DNA from: Sulfitobacter sp. D7 | Lineage (GTDB): Bacteria; Pseudomonadota; Alphaproteobacteria; Rhodobacterales; Rhodobacteraceae | Length of the DNA: 64,000 nucleotides | Reading direction: 5' to 3' | NCBI RefSeq assembly: GCF_003611275.1 | Contig: NZ_CP020694.1 | Span: forward strand, 2,728,001-2,792,000 | Part shown: piece after piece, positions 8,124-18,586 of the stretch | Layout: the number at the start of each line of letters is the position of its first letter | Numbering within the stretch: the first letter of the stretch is position 1 | The notes under the pieces: model-generated | The model's input: only the letters and a program-made list of their open reading frames with translations | Told to the model about the DNA's origin: nothing | The model's database searches: none | Program-made: the position numbers and the translations under genes

Positions 8124-10313
8124 TCAATAAAAACTTTGAGGATCGATATCCACGGCCAGCCGCAAATCCCCCTTCAGCCGCAGCGCACCAACCCACTTGC
8201 TCAGCGCCTCCTGCAGCGCCACGCCCTTATCTGCCTTGACCAACAACCGCACCCGATGCCGCCCGCGCACCCGTGCGATCGGCGCGGGCGCGGGGCCAAA
8301 AACCTGCGCCCCCACCGCCCTGAGCGGCCCGTCATGCCGCGCCAGATGGTTGCCCAGATCAAACACCGCCGCCGCATCGCTGCCGCTGAGGATGATCCCT
8401 GCCATACGGCCGTAAGGCGGCACCCCGGCCTGCCGCCGCTCGCCTGCCTCGGCGGCCCAGAACTTCTCCTCCTCACCCGCCAAAATCGCCCGGATCACCG
8501 GATGCTCGGGCTGATAGGTCTGCAACAGCGCTGCGCCGGGCGCCTCGGCCCGCCCCGCACGTCCCGCCACCTGCCGCATCAGCTGAAACGTCCGCTCCGC
8601 CGCGCGCAGGTCCGACCCGGTGAGGCCCAAATCCGCATCAATCACCCCCACCAGCGTCAGCTTGGGAAAGTTGTGCCCCTTGGCGACCAGTTGCGTGCCG
8701 ATGATGATGTCCGCCGCCCCTTCCGCGATGCCCGCGATCTCGGCCTTCAAAGCCCGGGCCGAGCCGTACATGTCCGAACTCAGGGTCGCGATCCGCGCCT
8801 CGGGCCAGAGCGCCGTGGCCTCTTCGCCCAAACGCTCAACCCCCGGCCCGATGGGTGCAAGCTTGCCTTCGACCTGACAAGACGGACAGACCTCGGGCAT
8901 CGGCTTGGTCTCACCACATTGGTGGCAAACGAGCCGCTTGAGAAACCGATGCTCCACCATCCGCGCGTCACATTGATCGCAGCCAATCTGCTCGCCACAG
9001 GCACGACACAGCGTAATCGGCGCATAGCCGCGACGGTTGATGAACAGCATCGCCTGTTCGCCGCGCTCCAGCCGCGCATCGACCTCGCGCTTCATCTCGC
9101 CCGAGATCCATTTATCCCCCGGCAAACCCGCCTGCCGCATGTCAATCGCGCCCATCTTCGGCATCACCGCCGGACCAAAGCGCGAGGTCAGCTCCAACCG
9201 CCGATACTTGCCCGCCTCAGCATTGGCCCAAGTCTCAAGACTTGGCGTCGCACTCGCCAGCACCACCTGCGCCCCGCAGATCGAGGCGCGCAGCACGGCC
9301 ATGTCGCGGGCGTTATAAAGCACCCCATCCTCTTGTTTGTAAGACGTGTCATGCTCTTCATCCACGACGATCAGCCCGAGGTTCTGGAACGGCAGGAACA
9401 GCGCTGACCGCGCACCGATCACCAATTGCGCATTGCCCTGCCCCACCATGCGCCAAATGCGGCGGCGTTCGGTCATGGTGACACCGGAATGCCATTCGGC
9501 AGGCTTCGCGCCAAAGCGCTCCTCGACCCGGTCGAGAAACTGTTCGGTCAGCGCGATTTCCGGCAGGAGGACCAGCGCCTGCCGCCCGGATTGCACGGCG
9601 GCGGCGACGGCTTCGAGATAGACCTCAGTCTTGCCCGATCCGGTGACCCCGCGCAGCAGGGTCGTGCCATAGGTCTCTGCCTTGATCCCTTCGCGCAAAA
9701 CCGCCGCCGCTGTCGCCTGATCCTCGGTCAGTGCCTTGCCGGGCAACGATGGATCCAGCCGCCGAAACGGCAGATCGCGGGGGCTTTCCTCTTCGCGCAC
9801 GGCACCTTGATCGACCAAACCTTTGACCACCGAAGAGGTGACCCCGGCCATCTCCGACAACTCCTTTAGCGTGAAGGCCAGATCGCCGTATTCCTCCAAC
9901 ACCGCCATCACGCGCTGGCGCGCGTCGGTCATGCGGGTCGGCAGGCCCTCGCCCGCGCGGTAAATCTTGCGCATCGACGGCGGATCGCCCAAACCCGGCG
10001 CACGGGTGGCCAGCCGCAGCATCGCGGGCAGCGGGGTCAGCGTATAGGCCGCCGAGCGCAGCAAAAACTCGCGCATCTCATCGCGCATCGGCGGGGCGTC
10101 CAGCACCCGGATGACATGGCGCACCTTGTTGATGTCATAGTCCCCGACCCCCGCCCCCCAGACCACGCCCATCACCTTGCGCGGGCCCAATGGCACCTCG
10201 ACGAACGCCCCCGCATGGCAGCCACCTTCGGGCGCGCGATAGTCCAAAGCGCGGCCCAAAGGCTGGGTGGTCATCACCGAGAGCAACTCGCCATGATGGT
10301 AGAATTCAGCCAT
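8124..10313 (-). CDS. priA: Primosomal protein PriA (replication restart helicase)
   Basis: About 729-residue DEXH helicase that recognises stalled forks and reloads the replisome. Visible: the N-terminal 3'-end-binding domain (TTQPLGRALDYRAPEGGCHA), Walker A GVTGSGKTEVYLE, DEEHD box, SATPS motif III, the zinc modules CRACGEQIGCDQC and CHQCGETKPMPEVCPSC, and motif V/VI IIIGTQLVAKGHNFP and QVAGRAGRA. The start at 10313 (MAEFYHHGEL) is chosen because GGAG occurs ahead of it. An in-frame ATG at 10361 would add 16 residues but shows no ribosome site. Confidence 0.95.
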   Translation of the reverse strand: MAEFYHHGELLSVMTTQPLGRALDYRAPEGGCHAGAFVEVPLGPRKVMGVVWGAGVGDYDINKVRHVIRVLDAPPMRDEMREFLLRSAAYTLTPLPAMLRLATRAPGLGDPPSMRKIYRAGEGLPTRMTDARQRVMAVLEEYGDLAFTLKELSEMAGVTSSVVKGLVDQGAVREEESPRDLPFRRLDPSLPGKALTEDQATAAAVLREGIKAETYGTTLLRGVTGSGKTEVYLEAVAAAVQSGRQALVLLPEIALTEQFLDRVEERFGAKPAEWHSGVTMTERRRIWRMVGQGNAQLVIGARSALFLPFQNLGLIVVDEEHDTSYKQEDGVLYNARDMAVLRASICGAQVVLASATPSLETWANAEAGKYRRLELTSRFGPAVMPKMGAIDMRQAGLPGDKWISGEMKREVDARLERGEQAMLFINRRGYAPITLCRACGEQIGCDQCDARMVEHRFLKRLVCHQCGETKPMPEVCPSCQVEGKLAPIGPGVERLGEEATALWPEARIATLSSDMYGSARALKAEIAGIAEGAADIIIGTQLVAKGHNFPKLTLVGVIDADLGLTGSDLRAAERTFQLMRQVAGRAGRAEAPGAALLQTYQPEHPVIRAILAGEEEKFWAAEAGERRQAGVPPYGRMAGIILSGSDAAAVFDLGNHLARHDGPLRAVGAQVFGPAPAPIARVRGRHRVRLLVKADKGVALQEALSKWVGALRLKGDLRLAVDIDPQSFY

Positions 10314-10435
10314 GTCTGCCGCATGCTCCGTGTCGCTAGGGAGAATTGAGGCTTTAAGCATCGCAGATCATGCGGTAAAGCCAAGGCAAGCAATAGACCT
10401 GTTAGCGATCACATTCCAACCCGGAAGGAAAGCCC

Positions 10436-11089
10436 ATGAAATTCTTCGTAGATACCGCCGAGATCGACGCCATCGCCGAACTCAATGACCTTGGCATGGT
10501 CGACGGCGTGACCACCAACCCCTCCCTGATCCTGAAATCAGGCCGCAACATCCTTGAGGTCACCAAAGAGATTTGTGACCTCGTTGATGGTCCCGTCTCT
10601 GCCGAGGTTGTGGCGCTGGAAGCCGACGCGATGATCGCCGAAGGCCGCAAACTGGCTGAGATCGCCGACAACATCACCATCAAGCTGCCGCTGACATGGG
10701 ACGGGCTGAAAGCCTGTAAGGTTCTGTCGGGCGAAGGTCACATGATCAACGTGACGCTCTGCTTCTCGGCGAACCAAGCGCTGATCGCTGCCAAAGCTGG
10801 CGCGACCTTCATCTCGCCCTTCATTGGCCGTCTGGACGACATCAACCTCGATGGCATGGACCTGATCCAAGACATCCGCACCATCTATGACAACTACGGG
10901 TTCGAGACGCAGATCCTCGCGGCCTCCATCCGCAGCGTGAATCACGTGCTCGACGCCGCGCGCATCGGTGCCGACGTGATGACCGCGCCGCCAGAAGTGA
11001 TCAAGAAACTGGCCTCCCACCCGCTGACCGACAAAGGTCTGGAGCAGTTCATGGCCGATTGGAAAAAGACCGGTCAGAACATCCTCTGA
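10436..11089 (+). CDS. fsa: Fructose-6-phosphate aldolase/transaldolase family enzyme
   Basis: 217-residue small transaldolase (TalC/FSA type). It starts [18 protein letters not shown] and carries [11 protein letters not shown] and the Schiff-base lysine in [14 protein letters not shown]; later motifs are [20 protein letters not shown] and [16 protein letters not shown]. Members interconvert sedoheptulose-7-P and fructose-6-P or aldolise dihydroxyacetone; annotation pipelines usually call this length class transaldolase. The ribosome site AAGGAAA lies just upstream. It is a single gene with its own terminator, so regulation is probably constitutive. Confidence 0.93.
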   Translation: MKFFVDTAEIDAIAELNDLGMVDGVTTNPSLILKSGRNILEVTKEICDLVDGPVSAEVVALEADAMIAEGRKLAEIADNITIKLPLTWDGLKACKVLSGEGHMINVTLCFSANQALIAAKAGATFISPFIGRLDDINLDGMDLIQDIRTIYDNYGFETQILAASIRSVNHVLDAARIGADVMTAPPEVIKKLASHPLTDKGLEQFMADWKKTGQNIL

Positions 11090-11115
11090 TCCGGCCTTAG
11101 CCCCAAGACATCAAA

Positions 11116-11149
11116 CCCCTTCCGTCCCTGGCGGAGGGGGATTTTCTTT
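11116..11149 (+). terminator. Rho-independent terminator after the transaldolase gene
   Basis: CCCCTTCCG pairs with CGGAGGGGG (one G-T wobble) around a 7-base loop, followed by ATTTTCTTT. It is 27 bases past the stop of the gene ending at 11089. Confidence 0.85.
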
Positions 11150-11152
11150 GCC

Positions 11153-12073
11153 CTATGCGGCGTTGCCTTCGACAGTCAGGTGATCGCCCGACCACAGGCC
11201 GGGGCGCACCTCGGCCTCGGCCGCGCCTGCGCGGATGCGACGGCACTGCCCCACGGGAATCGCCGGAGCCTGCAACACCAGATCCATGCCCTGCGCCGCC
11301 GTCTGGGGCGGCAAGGCCGCGTGCATCCCGTCCAAGGCCACCGACACATCGCAGGGCAGATAGACGCTCGCCCCGCCCACGCCGGTATCCTCTTGCCAGG
11401 GGGTCAACGGCGCGCCGACCGCGCCGACACAGCACACGGCGGTTTGCAATTCGATCGCCCGCGCCCGTGCACAGCTAAACACGCGGTTGTAGCCGGTGAT
11501 CATGTCGGTCTTGGCGGGGATGATCACCAGATCAAGGTCCAGCTCGCCCAGTTTCGACCAGAGCGCGGTATATTCCGCATCGAGACAGATCGCGATGACA
11601 CAGCGCAGCCCGTTCCAATCGAACAGGTTGATCCCGGTGCCCGCGATGGTCACGCCGCTGGCGCCATTTGCCTCAAGCGGCGTCAGGCTCAGTTTGTTTT
11701 GAACTTGCATCCCACCATCCGGCGTCAGGAACCACGCCTGATTGAGATACCCCTCGGGCGCGTCGACCGATGGAAAGGCCACAGGAAATGTGCCGGGCAG
11801 CAGGGCGACGCCTGTCTGCTCCACCATGCGGCGCATCGGGTCGAGCGCCAGCGCGGCGGTCTGCGCGAGCCAGCCCAGTTGCTGCTCTGCGGGCAGGTCC
11901 GCCGGGGCAAAGCTCAGCCATTGTGCGCAGCAAAACTCAGGCATCACCAAAAGCTGCGCCTCGCGCGCGGCGGCCTGTTGCAGACGCAGTTCCACACTGG
12001 CAAGCCAGCTTTGCAGCGAATCCGGCGTGACCTGAAGGTTGGCGGCCCAAAGATCGACAGAGACATGTTCCAT
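11153..12073 (-). CDS. Carbon-nitrogen hydrolase (nitrilase superfamily)
   Basis: 306-residue amidase/nitrilase-fold protein. The Glu-Lys-Cys triad is visible: Glu in LLVMPEFCCAQW, Lys in QVQNKLSLTPLE, and Cys in CVIAICLDAEYTALW. The family cleaves amides or nitriles, often deaminated glutathione, N-carbamoyl compounds or omega-amides. The exact substrate is not evident. The start at 12073 is preferred because GAGAGGAAA lies 6-7 bases upstream; an upstream ATG (12112) has none. It faces the transaldolase terminator convergently and is not in an operon. Confidence 0.88.
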   Translation of the reverse strand: MEHVSVDLWAANLQVTPDSLQSWLASVELRLQQAAAREAQLLVMPEFCCAQWLSFAPADLPAEQQLGWLAQTAALALDPMRRMVEQTGVALLPGTFPVAFPSVDAPEGYLNQAWFLTPDGGMQVQNKLSLTPLEANGASGVTIAGTGINLFDWNGLRCVIAICLDAEYTALWSKLGELDLDLVIIPAKTDMITGYNRVFSCARARAIELQTAVCCVGAVGAPLTPWQEDTGVGGASVYLPCDVSVALDGMHAALPPQTAAQGMDLVLQAPAIPVGQCRRIRAGAAEAEVRPGLWSGDHLTVEGNAA

Positions 12074-12342
12074 GTAAGATTTCCTCTCCCGGCAAGGGCC
12101 ATTTCGCCACATCCGGGGATATGCAGCAGGCTTCGATCAGGCGCGCGTGCCTTGCGGCTGAAATCCGCGCGTCGACCGGGGCCAACACACCCGCGCCGCT
12201 TTTGTTCCCGTGGGCTTCGTTCTACATCCCGGCCTGACGCAAGGCGGCAACAAAGACCGCAGGCGTCAAGACCCGTGACCAATTGGGGGCAGATCTTGAC
12301 GCCCCACCATGCTATGACACCGCAAATCAAAAAGAGACGCCC

Positions 12343-13050
12343 ATGAGCAGCAGCCCCAAAATCGACGACGCCCTGCGCGAGGCGATCATCTCCGCGCCCG
12401 ATGTCATCCTTGACGACAGCGATGTGATGCAAGCGCTGATTGCGGCCAATGAAAAGGCCATGGGCGGCAATATTGTCGATCTGCGCGGCATTGCGATGGA
12501 GCGTTTGGAAACCCGGCTTGATCGGTTGGAAGACACCCACCGCAGCGTCATCGCCGCGGCCTATGAAAACCTCGCCGGGACCAATCAGATCCACCGCGCG
12601 ATCCTGCAGATGCTGGACCCGGTGGAGTTTGAGACCTTTCTGCGCAATCTGGGTGGCGAAGTGGCCGACATCCTGCGCGTTGATGCGGTGAAACTGGTGC
12701 TTGAGTCGGTGCAGAACGACAATGATCCGGCAGTACAACGTTTGGGCGATGTGCTGACCGTGGCCGAGCCGGGCTTTATCGACGACTATCTGTCTCAAGG
12801 GCGCGGCGGCATGGTGCGTCAGGTGACCCTGCGCGCACTTCAAGACGGTTCTGAGGCGCTGTATGGCACCAAGGCGGGCTGGATCCGTTCTGAGGCCTGC
12901 CTAAAACTCGATTTCGGCATAGGCCGCCTGCCCGGCCTTCTGGTCATGGGGGCCGAAGACCCGCATATGTTTGGCCCGCAGCAAGGCACCGATCTGCTCA
13001 CCTTCTTTACCGGCGTGCTGGAACGCACCATGCGCCGCTGGCTGTCTTGA
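12343..13050 (+). CDS. DUF484 family protein
   Basis: 235 residues of the DUF484 (GAF-like) family, which is habitually encoded immediately before xerC in proteobacteria. Family-like features are the N-terminal helix with LDDSDVMQALIAANEK, the segment ERLETRLDRLEDTHRSVIAA (coiled-coil-like), and the C-terminal LGRL-type strand (FGIGRLPGLLVMGAEDPHMF). The function is unknown. The start at 12343 (MSSSPKIDD) follows AAAGAGA; the longer reading from 12283 lacks a site. Its TGA overlaps the xerC start. Confidence 0.9.
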   Translation: MSSSPKIDDALREAIISAPDVILDDSDVMQALIAANEKAMGGNIVDLRGIAMERLETRLDRLEDTHRSVIAAAYENLAGTNQIHRAILQMLDPVEFETFLRNLGGEVADILRVDAVKLVLESVQNDNDPAVQRLGDVLTVAEPGFIDDYLSQGRGGMVRQVTLRALQDGSEALYGTKAGWIRSEACLKLDFGIGRLPGLLVMGAEDPHMFGPQQGTDLLTFFTGVLERTMRRWLS

Positions 13051-13991
13051 GCGAGAAGGCAAATCCGCTGCTGGTCAGCCCCGCCGCGCGGGACGCGCTG
13101 CAAACGTGGCTGGCGCACCAGAGCGCTTTGAAGGACGCGGCAGAGAATACAGTCATCGCCTATCGGGGCGATGTGACCGAGTTTCTCAGCTTCATGACAC
13201 TGCATAAGGGCGACACCCAAGGCCTTGGCGCGCTGGCGAAAATCACCATCAGCGACATGCGCGCTTGGATGGCCAGCACGCGCAGCGGCGGGGTCGGCTC
13301 ACGCTCTGTGGCGCGCAAACTCTCGGCGGTGAAAGCCTTCTACCGCTGGCTGGCCGAGCGGGAGGGGTTTGAGCCCACCGCCGTTCTGCTTGCCCGGTCG
13401 CCCAAGTTTCAGAAAAAACTCCCTCGCCCGCTGGCCGAAGATGCCGCCCGCGCGCTGATCGACTGCGTCGAAACCCAAGCCCGCGCCCCATGGGTCGCGG
13501 CGCGCGATGTCGCTGTGCTGACGATGCTGTGGGGCTGCGGGCTGCGGATTTCCGAGGCGCTCGCCCTTAAAGGCGGCGATGCGCCCCTGCCAAATAGTCT
13601 GCGCATCATCGGCAAAGGCGGCAAGGAACGGGTCGTACCGGTGCTGCCCGCTGCACGCGCCGCTGTCGAAGATTACCTCGCTGTCTGTCCCTACCCGCAA
13701 GAGCCGCAAGCCCCGCTGTTTCGCGCCATTCGCGGCGGCGCCTTGGGCGCGCGCGCCGTGGCACAGGTCATGGCCGATGCGCGGATGCAACTGGGCCTGC
13801 CCGCCACCGCCACACCCCATGCCATGCGCCACAGCTTTGCCACACATCTGCTCGATGCGGGCGGTGATCTGCGCGCGATTCAGGAATTGCTGGGCCATGC
13901 GTCGCTCTCGACCACGCAGGCCTATACCGCCGTCGACACCGCGCGGCTGATGGAAGTCTATAACAACGCCCATCCCAAAGCGGGCCGCTGA
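13047..13991 (+). CDS. xerC: Site-specific tyrosine recombinase XerC
   Basis: 314-residue recombinase that resolves chromosome dimers at dif with XerD. The N-terminal SAM-like core-binding domain (ENTVIAYRGDVTEFLSFM) is followed by the catalytic domain with Arg in GCGLRISEALAL, Lys in IIGKGGKERVVPVL, His-x-x-Arg in PHAMRHSFATHLLDAGG, His in LLGHASLSTTQAYTAVD and the nucleophilic Tyr in QAYTAV. Translation begins at a TTG that overlaps the DUF484 stop (TTGA), so expression probably depends on coupling. XerC is chosen over XerD because of the DUF484 neighbour. Confidence 0.93.
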   Translation: MSEKANPLLVSPAARDALQTWLAHQSALKDAAENTVIAYRGDVTEFLSFMTLHKGDTQGLGALAKITISDMRAWMASTRSGGVGSRSVARKLSAVKAFYRWLAEREGFEPTAVLLARSPKFQKKLPRPLAEDAARALIDCVETQARAPWVAARDVAVLTMLWGCGLRISEALALKGGDAPLPNSLRIIGKGGKERVVPVLPAARAAVEDYLAVCPYPQEPQAPLFRAIRGGALGARAVAQVMADARMQLGLPATATPHAMRHSFATHLLDAGGDLRAIQELLGHASLSTTQAYTAVDTARLMEVYNNAHPKAGR

Positions 13992-14113
13992 GCCCTTCCA
14001 AGCCGACCCTCTTGCACCCTGCGCCCCAATCGCCATATTAAGCCCAAGCGAGGACGACCTCCCCCATTTGGGCAGCCACTCGGGACGACCCGACTAATAC
14101 CGGGACCGACCCC

Positions 14114-14542
14114 ATGCGCAGTACTGAAGACCGCATCCGCCACGCCATCAGCTTTGAAGTTCTCGCCCTGTTGATCGTCACGCCCATGGGCGCTTGGCTG
14201 TTTGACAAGCCACTGCATGAGATTGGCGTCGTCACCATCGTCAGCGCCAGCATCGCGACGGGGTGGAACTACCTCTACAACCTTGGCTTCGATCACGCCC
14301 TGCGCCGTCTGCGCGGCACGGTCCGCAAGACGGTGCCGATCCGGGTACTTCACGCCGTGACCTTCGAGATTGGCCTGCTCTTCGTGCTGATGCCCTTCAT
14401 CGCGTGGTACCTGAGCATTTCGCTGATGGAGGCCTTCCTGATCGACGTGAGCTTCGCGCTGTTCTACCTGATCTACGCCTTTGTTTTTAACTGGGTTTAC
14501 GACGTGCTCTTCCCGGTGCCAGAGCCTGCCCGCCCGTCTTAA
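14114..14542 (+). CDS. PACE-type efflux transporter / bacterial transmembrane pair protein
   Basis: 142 residues with four hydrophobic helices arranged as two similar pairs, the hallmark of the BTP/PACE family: [20 protein letters not shown] and later [20 protein letters not shown] are internal repeats of each other, each followed by a second helix ending in W-N-Y/W-V-Y ([14 protein letters not shown] and [10 protein letters not shown]). Some members export chlorhexidine or other biocides; most have no known substrate. The stop overlaps the convergent meaB stop by four bases. Confidence 0.88.
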   Translation: MRSTEDRIRHAISFEVLALLIVTPMGAWLFDKPLHEIGVVTIVSASIATGWNYLYNLGFDHALRRLRGTVRKTVPIRVLHAVTFEIGLLFVLMPFIAWYLSISLMEAFLIDVSFALFYLIYAFVFNWVYDVLFPVPEPARPS

Positions 14543-15513
14543 TCGGCGCGCAGGCGGCTGACGAACTCAGCCGCCGCCTCTGCCGGATCGCGCGCGCCCT
14601 CGGCCACCGCGTCACTGAGCCGTGCCAGATCGTCCTTCGCCTGCGGTGTCTCCAACTGCGCCAAAAGCCGGTGCTTCACATCCTGCTCGAACCAATAGCG
14701 CGCCTGCGCGGCGCGGGTGCGGTCCCAAAAGCCCTGCGCGCGGCGCCAGTCGGTCAATTCCTGCAAGGACGCCCAAGTCTCCTCCAGACCGTTTTCCTCC
14801 AGCGCCGAAACCGCCGTGGCGCGCGGAAAGCCTTCGGGGTCTTGCGGGCGTTTGCGCAGCAGACGCAGGGCACCGGCATAGTCGGCGCGGGTACGCGCAG
14901 CGGCGGATTTCAGATCACCATCGGCCTTGTTGATCACGATCAGATCGGCAATCTCCATAATGCCGCGTTTCACGCCCTGCAACTCATCCCCGCCCGCTGG
15001 GGCCAAGAGCAACACAAAGGCGTCCGACATCTCGGCCACCACGGTCTCGGACTGGCCGACGCCCACGGTTTCGATCAGCACCACGTCAAAGCCCGCCGCC
15101 TCACAGAGCCGCACCGCCTCCCGCGAGCGGCGGGCGACACCGCCAAGATGGGTCTGGCTGGGCGAAGGACGGATGAAGGCGCGCGGCTCACGGCTGAGCC
15201 GGTCCATCCGCGTTTTGTCGCCCAAGATCGACCCGCCCGAACGCGCCGAACTGGGATCCACCGCCAGCACCGCCACGCGCTTGCCCTGCCCCGTCAGCAT
15301 CATGCCAAAGCTTTCGATAAAGGTGGATTTGCCCACCCCCGGCGTGCCTGAGAGCCCGATGCGCAGCGCCTGCCGGTCGGTGGGCAGCTTCGCCAGCAGG
15401 TCCGCCGCCGCCGCACGGTGATCCGCACGGCCCGATTCCACCAGCGTGATCGCCCGCGCCAGCGCGCGGCGCTCGCCTGCTATGATGCCCTTGGCCAGAT
15501 CGTCGATATCCAT
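14539..15513 (-). CDS. meaB: MeaB-type methylmalonyl-CoA mutase-associated GTPase
   Basis: 324-residue G3E-family P-loop GTPase that protects and gates cofactor loading of B12-dependent acyl-CoA mutases. Visible: Walker [16 protein letters not shown] near residue 55, [34 protein letters not shown] (G3/Walker B) and VINKADGD (G4). No mutase gene is adjacent. PrpE at 59.6 kb would supply the propionyl-CoA branch of the same pathway. The start at 15513 (MDIDDLAKG) is chosen as the family-like N-terminus; the longer ORF adds only low-complexity Arg-rich sequence. Confidence 0.93.
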   Translation of the reverse strand: MDIDDLAKGIIAGERRALARAITLVESGRADHRAAAADLLAKLPTDRQALRIGLSGTPGVGKSTFIESFGMMLTGQGKRVAVLAVDPSSARSGGSILGDKTRMDRLSREPRAFIRPSPSQTHLGGVARRSREAVRLCEAAGFDVVLIETVGVGQSETVVAEMSDAFVLLLAPAGGDELQGVKRGIMEIADLIVINKADGDLKSAAARTRADYAGALRLLRKRPQDPEGFPRATAVSALEENGLEETWASLQELTDWRRAQGFWDRTRAAQARYWFEQDVKHRLLAQLETPQAKDDLARLSDAVAEGARDPAEAAAEFVSRLRAD

Positions 15514-15593
15514 GGGCCAACTTTTGCGGGGGTGGCGCGGAATTGTCCATCCCCACCCTTGGCGCGGCGGCGGCTTTGCCCGATAACCGCGCC

Positions 15594-18017
15594 ATGTCCA
15601 ACGCTGATTTCGCCCTGCCCATCGACGCCGTTCTGCCTGACGTGATCGCCGCCCTGCGCGACACGGGCCGCGTGGTGCTGCAAGCCCCCCCCGGCGCGGG
15701 CAAGACGACCCGCGTGCCGCTGGCAATGCTCGACGCTCGCCTGACCAAGGGCCGCATCCTGATGCTGGAACCGCGCCGCCTTGCGGCCCGTGCCGCTGCC
15801 GCGCGCATGGCCGAAAGCCTTGGCGAAGAGACCGGCCAGACGGTGGGTTTTCGCGTGCGCGGCGCTTCGGCGGTATCGAAGAACACCCGCATCGAAGTCG
15901 TCACCGAAGGCATCCTGACCCGCATGTTGCAAGACAACCCCGACCTGCCCGGCATCGGTGCGGTGATCTTTGACGAATTCCACGAACGCTCGCTGAACGC
16001 CGATCTGGGCCTCGCGCTCTGCCTTGAAGTGGCGGGCGCCTTGCGCGACGACCTGTTGCTGGTCGCCATGTCCGCCACGCTTGATGCCGCCCCGGTGGCA
16101 GAGTTGATGGAAGCCCCCATCGTCACCTCCGAAGGCCGCAGTTTTGAGGTAGAGCCGCGCTGGCTCGACAAGCCCATGGGCAAGCAACGGCTTGAGAATG
16201 CGGTGGCCGACCTGACGCTGACGGCGCTCGCCGAAGCCCCCGGATCGGCGCTGGTCTTCTTGCCGGGCGAAGGTGAAATCAAGCGGGTCGAGGCGCTGTT
16301 GCGTCCTGCGCTGCCGCCGGATTGCACCTTGGCCCCGCTCTTCGGCGCGCTGGAATTCAAAGCGCAGCAGGCCGCCATCGCGCCTGTGCGGTCGGGGCGG
16401 AAGGTCGTGCTGGCGACCTCCATCGCGGAAACCTCGCTCACCATCGAAGGCATTCGCATCGTCGTCGATGCTGGCCGCTCGCGCCGCGCGCTGTTCGACC
16501 CGGCCTCTGGCATGTCGCGACTGGTGACCGAACGTGTGACCCGCGCCGAGGCCACCCAACGCGCGGGCCGTGCCGGACGGGTCGAAGCGGGTGTGGCCTA
16601 CAAGCTCTGGACACGCGGCGAAGAGGGCGCGCTCGCCGCCTTCCCCCCAGCCGAGATTGAGGCGGGGGACCTCACCGGCTTCGCGCTGGAACTGGCGCTT
16701 TGGGGCGCGCAGGCCGAAGAATTAAGCTTTGTCACCCCGCCCCATCCGGGCCGTTTGGCCGAAGCGCAGGCGGTGTTGCGCATGCTCGGTGCGTTGGACG
16801 ACACAGGCCGCATCACCGACCATGGCCGCAAATTGGCCAAGCTGCCCCTGCACCCCCGTCTGGCGCATATGGTGGCCCGCGGCGGGCCGCGTGCGCCGCT
16901 GCTGGCCGCACTTTTGGCAGAGCGTGACCCGATGCGCGGCGCGCCGGTGGACCTGTCGCTCAGGATGGATGCATTGGACGGAAAACGCAGCGCCACCCCG
17001 CCCCATGCCCCGACACTGGCGCGGATCAAGGCCGAGGCCAAGCGGCTGGGCCGGATGACAAAGGGCGACGGACCGGACGGACTGGGCGTGCTGGCGGCCC
17101 TTGCCTACCCAGACCGCGTCGGGCTGCGCCGCAAGGGCGAGGCACCGCGCTATGTCCTATCGGGCGGCAAGGGCGCGATCCTGCCCGCGGCCGACCCGAT
17201 GGCAGGCACGCGATTGCTGGTGGCCACCGACCTTGACGGCGACCCGCGAGAGGCGCGCATCCGGCAGGCGGCGCTGATCTCGGACGCTGAGCTGCGCAGC
17301 ACTTTTGCCGACCAAATCCATTGGCAGGAGGTCTGCATCTGGTCGCGCCGCGAGGGGCGCGTGCTGACCCGGCGGCAAGAGGTGTTCGGTGCGCTGGTAC
17401 TCGAAGACCGCACATGGCCCGATGCGCCCGCGGATGCGATGGCGGTCGCGATGCTTGACGGTGTGCGGCAATTGGGGCTGAACCCCGGCAAGGCGGCGGC
17501 GCTGTTTCTGGCCCGCGCCCGGTTGATGCCCGCGCCCTTCCCTGATTTCAGCGAAGCGCATCTGATGGAGACGCTGGACGACTGGCTGCTGCCGCATCTG
17601 GCCGGTGTGCGCAGCACTGGCGATTGGAAAGCGCTCGACATCACCTCGGCGCTCAAGGCGCGGCTGACGTGGGAGCAACAGCAAGAGTTGGACCGCAACG
17701 CGCCCGCGCATTTCGAAACCCCATTGGGGCGGCGCGTGGCCATTGACTACAGCGGTGAGACCCCCGGCATCGCCCTGCGCCTGCAAGAGATGTTCGGCGT
17801 TACCCGGCATCCGACGGTGGGCGGGCAGCCATTGCAGGTTACCCTGCTCTCCCCCGCTCAGCGCCCGGTGCAGGTCACGATGGACATCCCCGGATTTTGG
17901 GCAAGTTCCTACGGGGATGTGCGCAAAGACATGCGCGGGCGCTATCCCCGCCACCCGTGGCCCGAAGACCCCACGGTCGCGGACCCGACCCTGCGGGCCA
18001 AACCGCGCGGCACCTGA
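15594..18017 (+). CDS. hrpB: ATP-dependent helicase HrpB
   Basis: About 807-residue DEAH-box helicase. Visible in order: [17 protein letters not shown] (motif I), [16 protein letters not shown] (Ia), [19 protein letters not shown] (II), [18 protein letters not shown] (III), [21 protein letters not shown] (V, with 20 of its residues quoted elsewhere in the family) and [20 protein letters not shown] (VI), followed by the helicase-associated and HrpB C-terminal domains. The start at ATG 15594 (MSNADFALP) is preferred to a TTG at 15543; neither has a strong ribosome site. The cellular substrate of HrpB is unknown. Confidence 0.94.
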   Translation: MSNADFALPIDAVLPDVIAALRDTGRVVLQAPPGAGKTTRVPLAMLDARLTKGRILMLEPRRLAARAAAARMAESLGEETGQTVGFRVRGASAVSKNTRIEVVTEGILTRMLQDNPDLPGIGAVIFDEFHERSLNADLGLALCLEVAGALRDDLLLVAMSATLDAAPVAELMEAPIVTSEGRSFEVEPRWLDKPMGKQRLENAVADLTLTALAEAPGSALVFLPGEGEIKRVEALLRPALPPDCTLAPLFGALEFKAQQAAIAPVRSGRKVVLATSIAETSLTIEGIRIVVDAGRSRRALFDPASGMSRLVTERVTRAEATQRAGRAGRVEAGVAYKLWTRGEEGALAAFPPAEIEAGDLTGFALELALWGAQAEELSFVTPPHPGRLAEAQAVLRMLGALDDTGRITDHGRKLAKLPLHPRLAHMVARGGPRAPLLAALLAERDPMRGAPVDLSLRMDALDGKRSATPPHAPTLARIKAEAKRLGRMTKGDGPDGLGVLAALAYPDRVGLRRKGEAPRYVLSGGKGAILPAADPMAGTRLLVATDLDGDPREARIRQAALISDAELRSTFADQIHWQEVCIWSRREGRVLTRRQEVFGALVLEDRTWPDAPADAMAVAMLDGVRQLGLNPGKAAALFLARARLMPAPFPDFSEAHLMETLDDWLLPHLAGVRSTGDWKALDITSALKARLTWEQQQELDRNAPAHFETPLGRRVAIDYSGETPGIALRLQEMFGVTRHPTVGGQPLQVTLLSPAQRPVQVTMDIPGFWASSYGDVRKDMRGRYPRHPWPEDPTVADPTLRAKPRGT

Positions 18018-18025
18018 AACGACAA

Positions 18026-18047
18026 CGCGCGCCGAAAGCGGCGCGCG
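18026..18047. terminator. GC-rich hairpin between convergent hrpB and msrB
   Basis: CGCGCGCCG pairs perfectly with CGGCGCGCG around the tetraloop AAAG. There is no clear T-run on either side, so intrinsic termination is uncertain, but the site between two convergent stops suits a shared 3' boundary. Confidence 0.5.
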
Positions 18048-18071
18048 GTCTAATCGTCAGAGCGTCCGTAC

Positions 18072-18554
18072 TCAGGCGGCGGTGAATTTCAACGAGACAC
18101 CGTTGATGCAATGCCGCTTACCCGTAGGCTCGGGCCCGTCGTCAAAGATATGGCCCAGATGGCTGCCGCAACGGTCGCAATGCACCTCGGTCCGGCGCAT
18201 AAAGAAACTGTTGTCGGACATCGTCTCGACCGCATTTTCTAGCGGTTGGTAAAAGCTCGGCCAGCCGGTGCCGCTTTTGAACTTGGTCGCGGCATCGTAG
18301 AGCGGCTGGTCACAGCCTTTGCAAATGAATGTCCCGGCGCGCGTCTCATCATTCAGGGGGCTGGTAAAGGCGCGTTCCGTATCGCCTTCGCGCATGACCG
18401 CATATTCGGTATCGCTCAGCATGGCGCGCCACTCGGTTTCCGTTCGCTCAACCTCAAAATCGCCTTCGACATAGGCTGCCAAAGCGCCGCGTGCGCCCAA
18501 CCCGATGGCGGTGGCGCCCAGAAAGGTCGATGTCAGAAAATGACGTCTGTTCAT
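18072..18554 (-). CDS. msrB: Tat-exported peptide-methionine (R)-S-oxide reductase MsrB
   Basis: 160 residues. The N-terminus MNRRHFLTSTFLG is a twin-arginine signal (RRHFL), with cleavage probably near residue 26 (ALA). The MsrB domain follows: zinc ligands Cys78/Cys81 (CKGC) and Cys126/Cys129 (CDRC), the GTGWPSFY motif, and the catalytic Cys149 in RHCINGVSLKF. It should reduce oxidised methionine in periplasmic or envelope proteins. It lies in the same orientation as the fasciclin, anti-sigma and ECF sigma genes upstream, which suggests membership in that stress regulon. Confidence 0.94.
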   Translation of the reverse strand: MNRRHFLTSTFLGATAIGLGARGALAAYVEGDFEVERTETEWRAMLSDTEYAVMREGDTERAFTSPLNDETRAGTFICKGCDQPLYDAATKFKSGTGWPSFYQPLENAVETMSDNSFFMRRTEVHCDRCGSHLGHIFDDGPEPTGKRHCINGVSLKFTAA

Positions 18555-18586
18555 GGTGTTACTCCTCGCTTTCGGATTAGGTCAAC

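Noticed and set aside
7572..9407. 611-residue reading on the plus strand
   Set aside because: Antisense to the MFS and priA genes and across the priA terminator; composition is low-complexity Arg/Pro/His.
15188..16559. 455- and 359-residue minus-strand readings over hrpB
   Set aside because: Antisense to hrpB and partly to meaB upstream sequence; composition is not protein-like.
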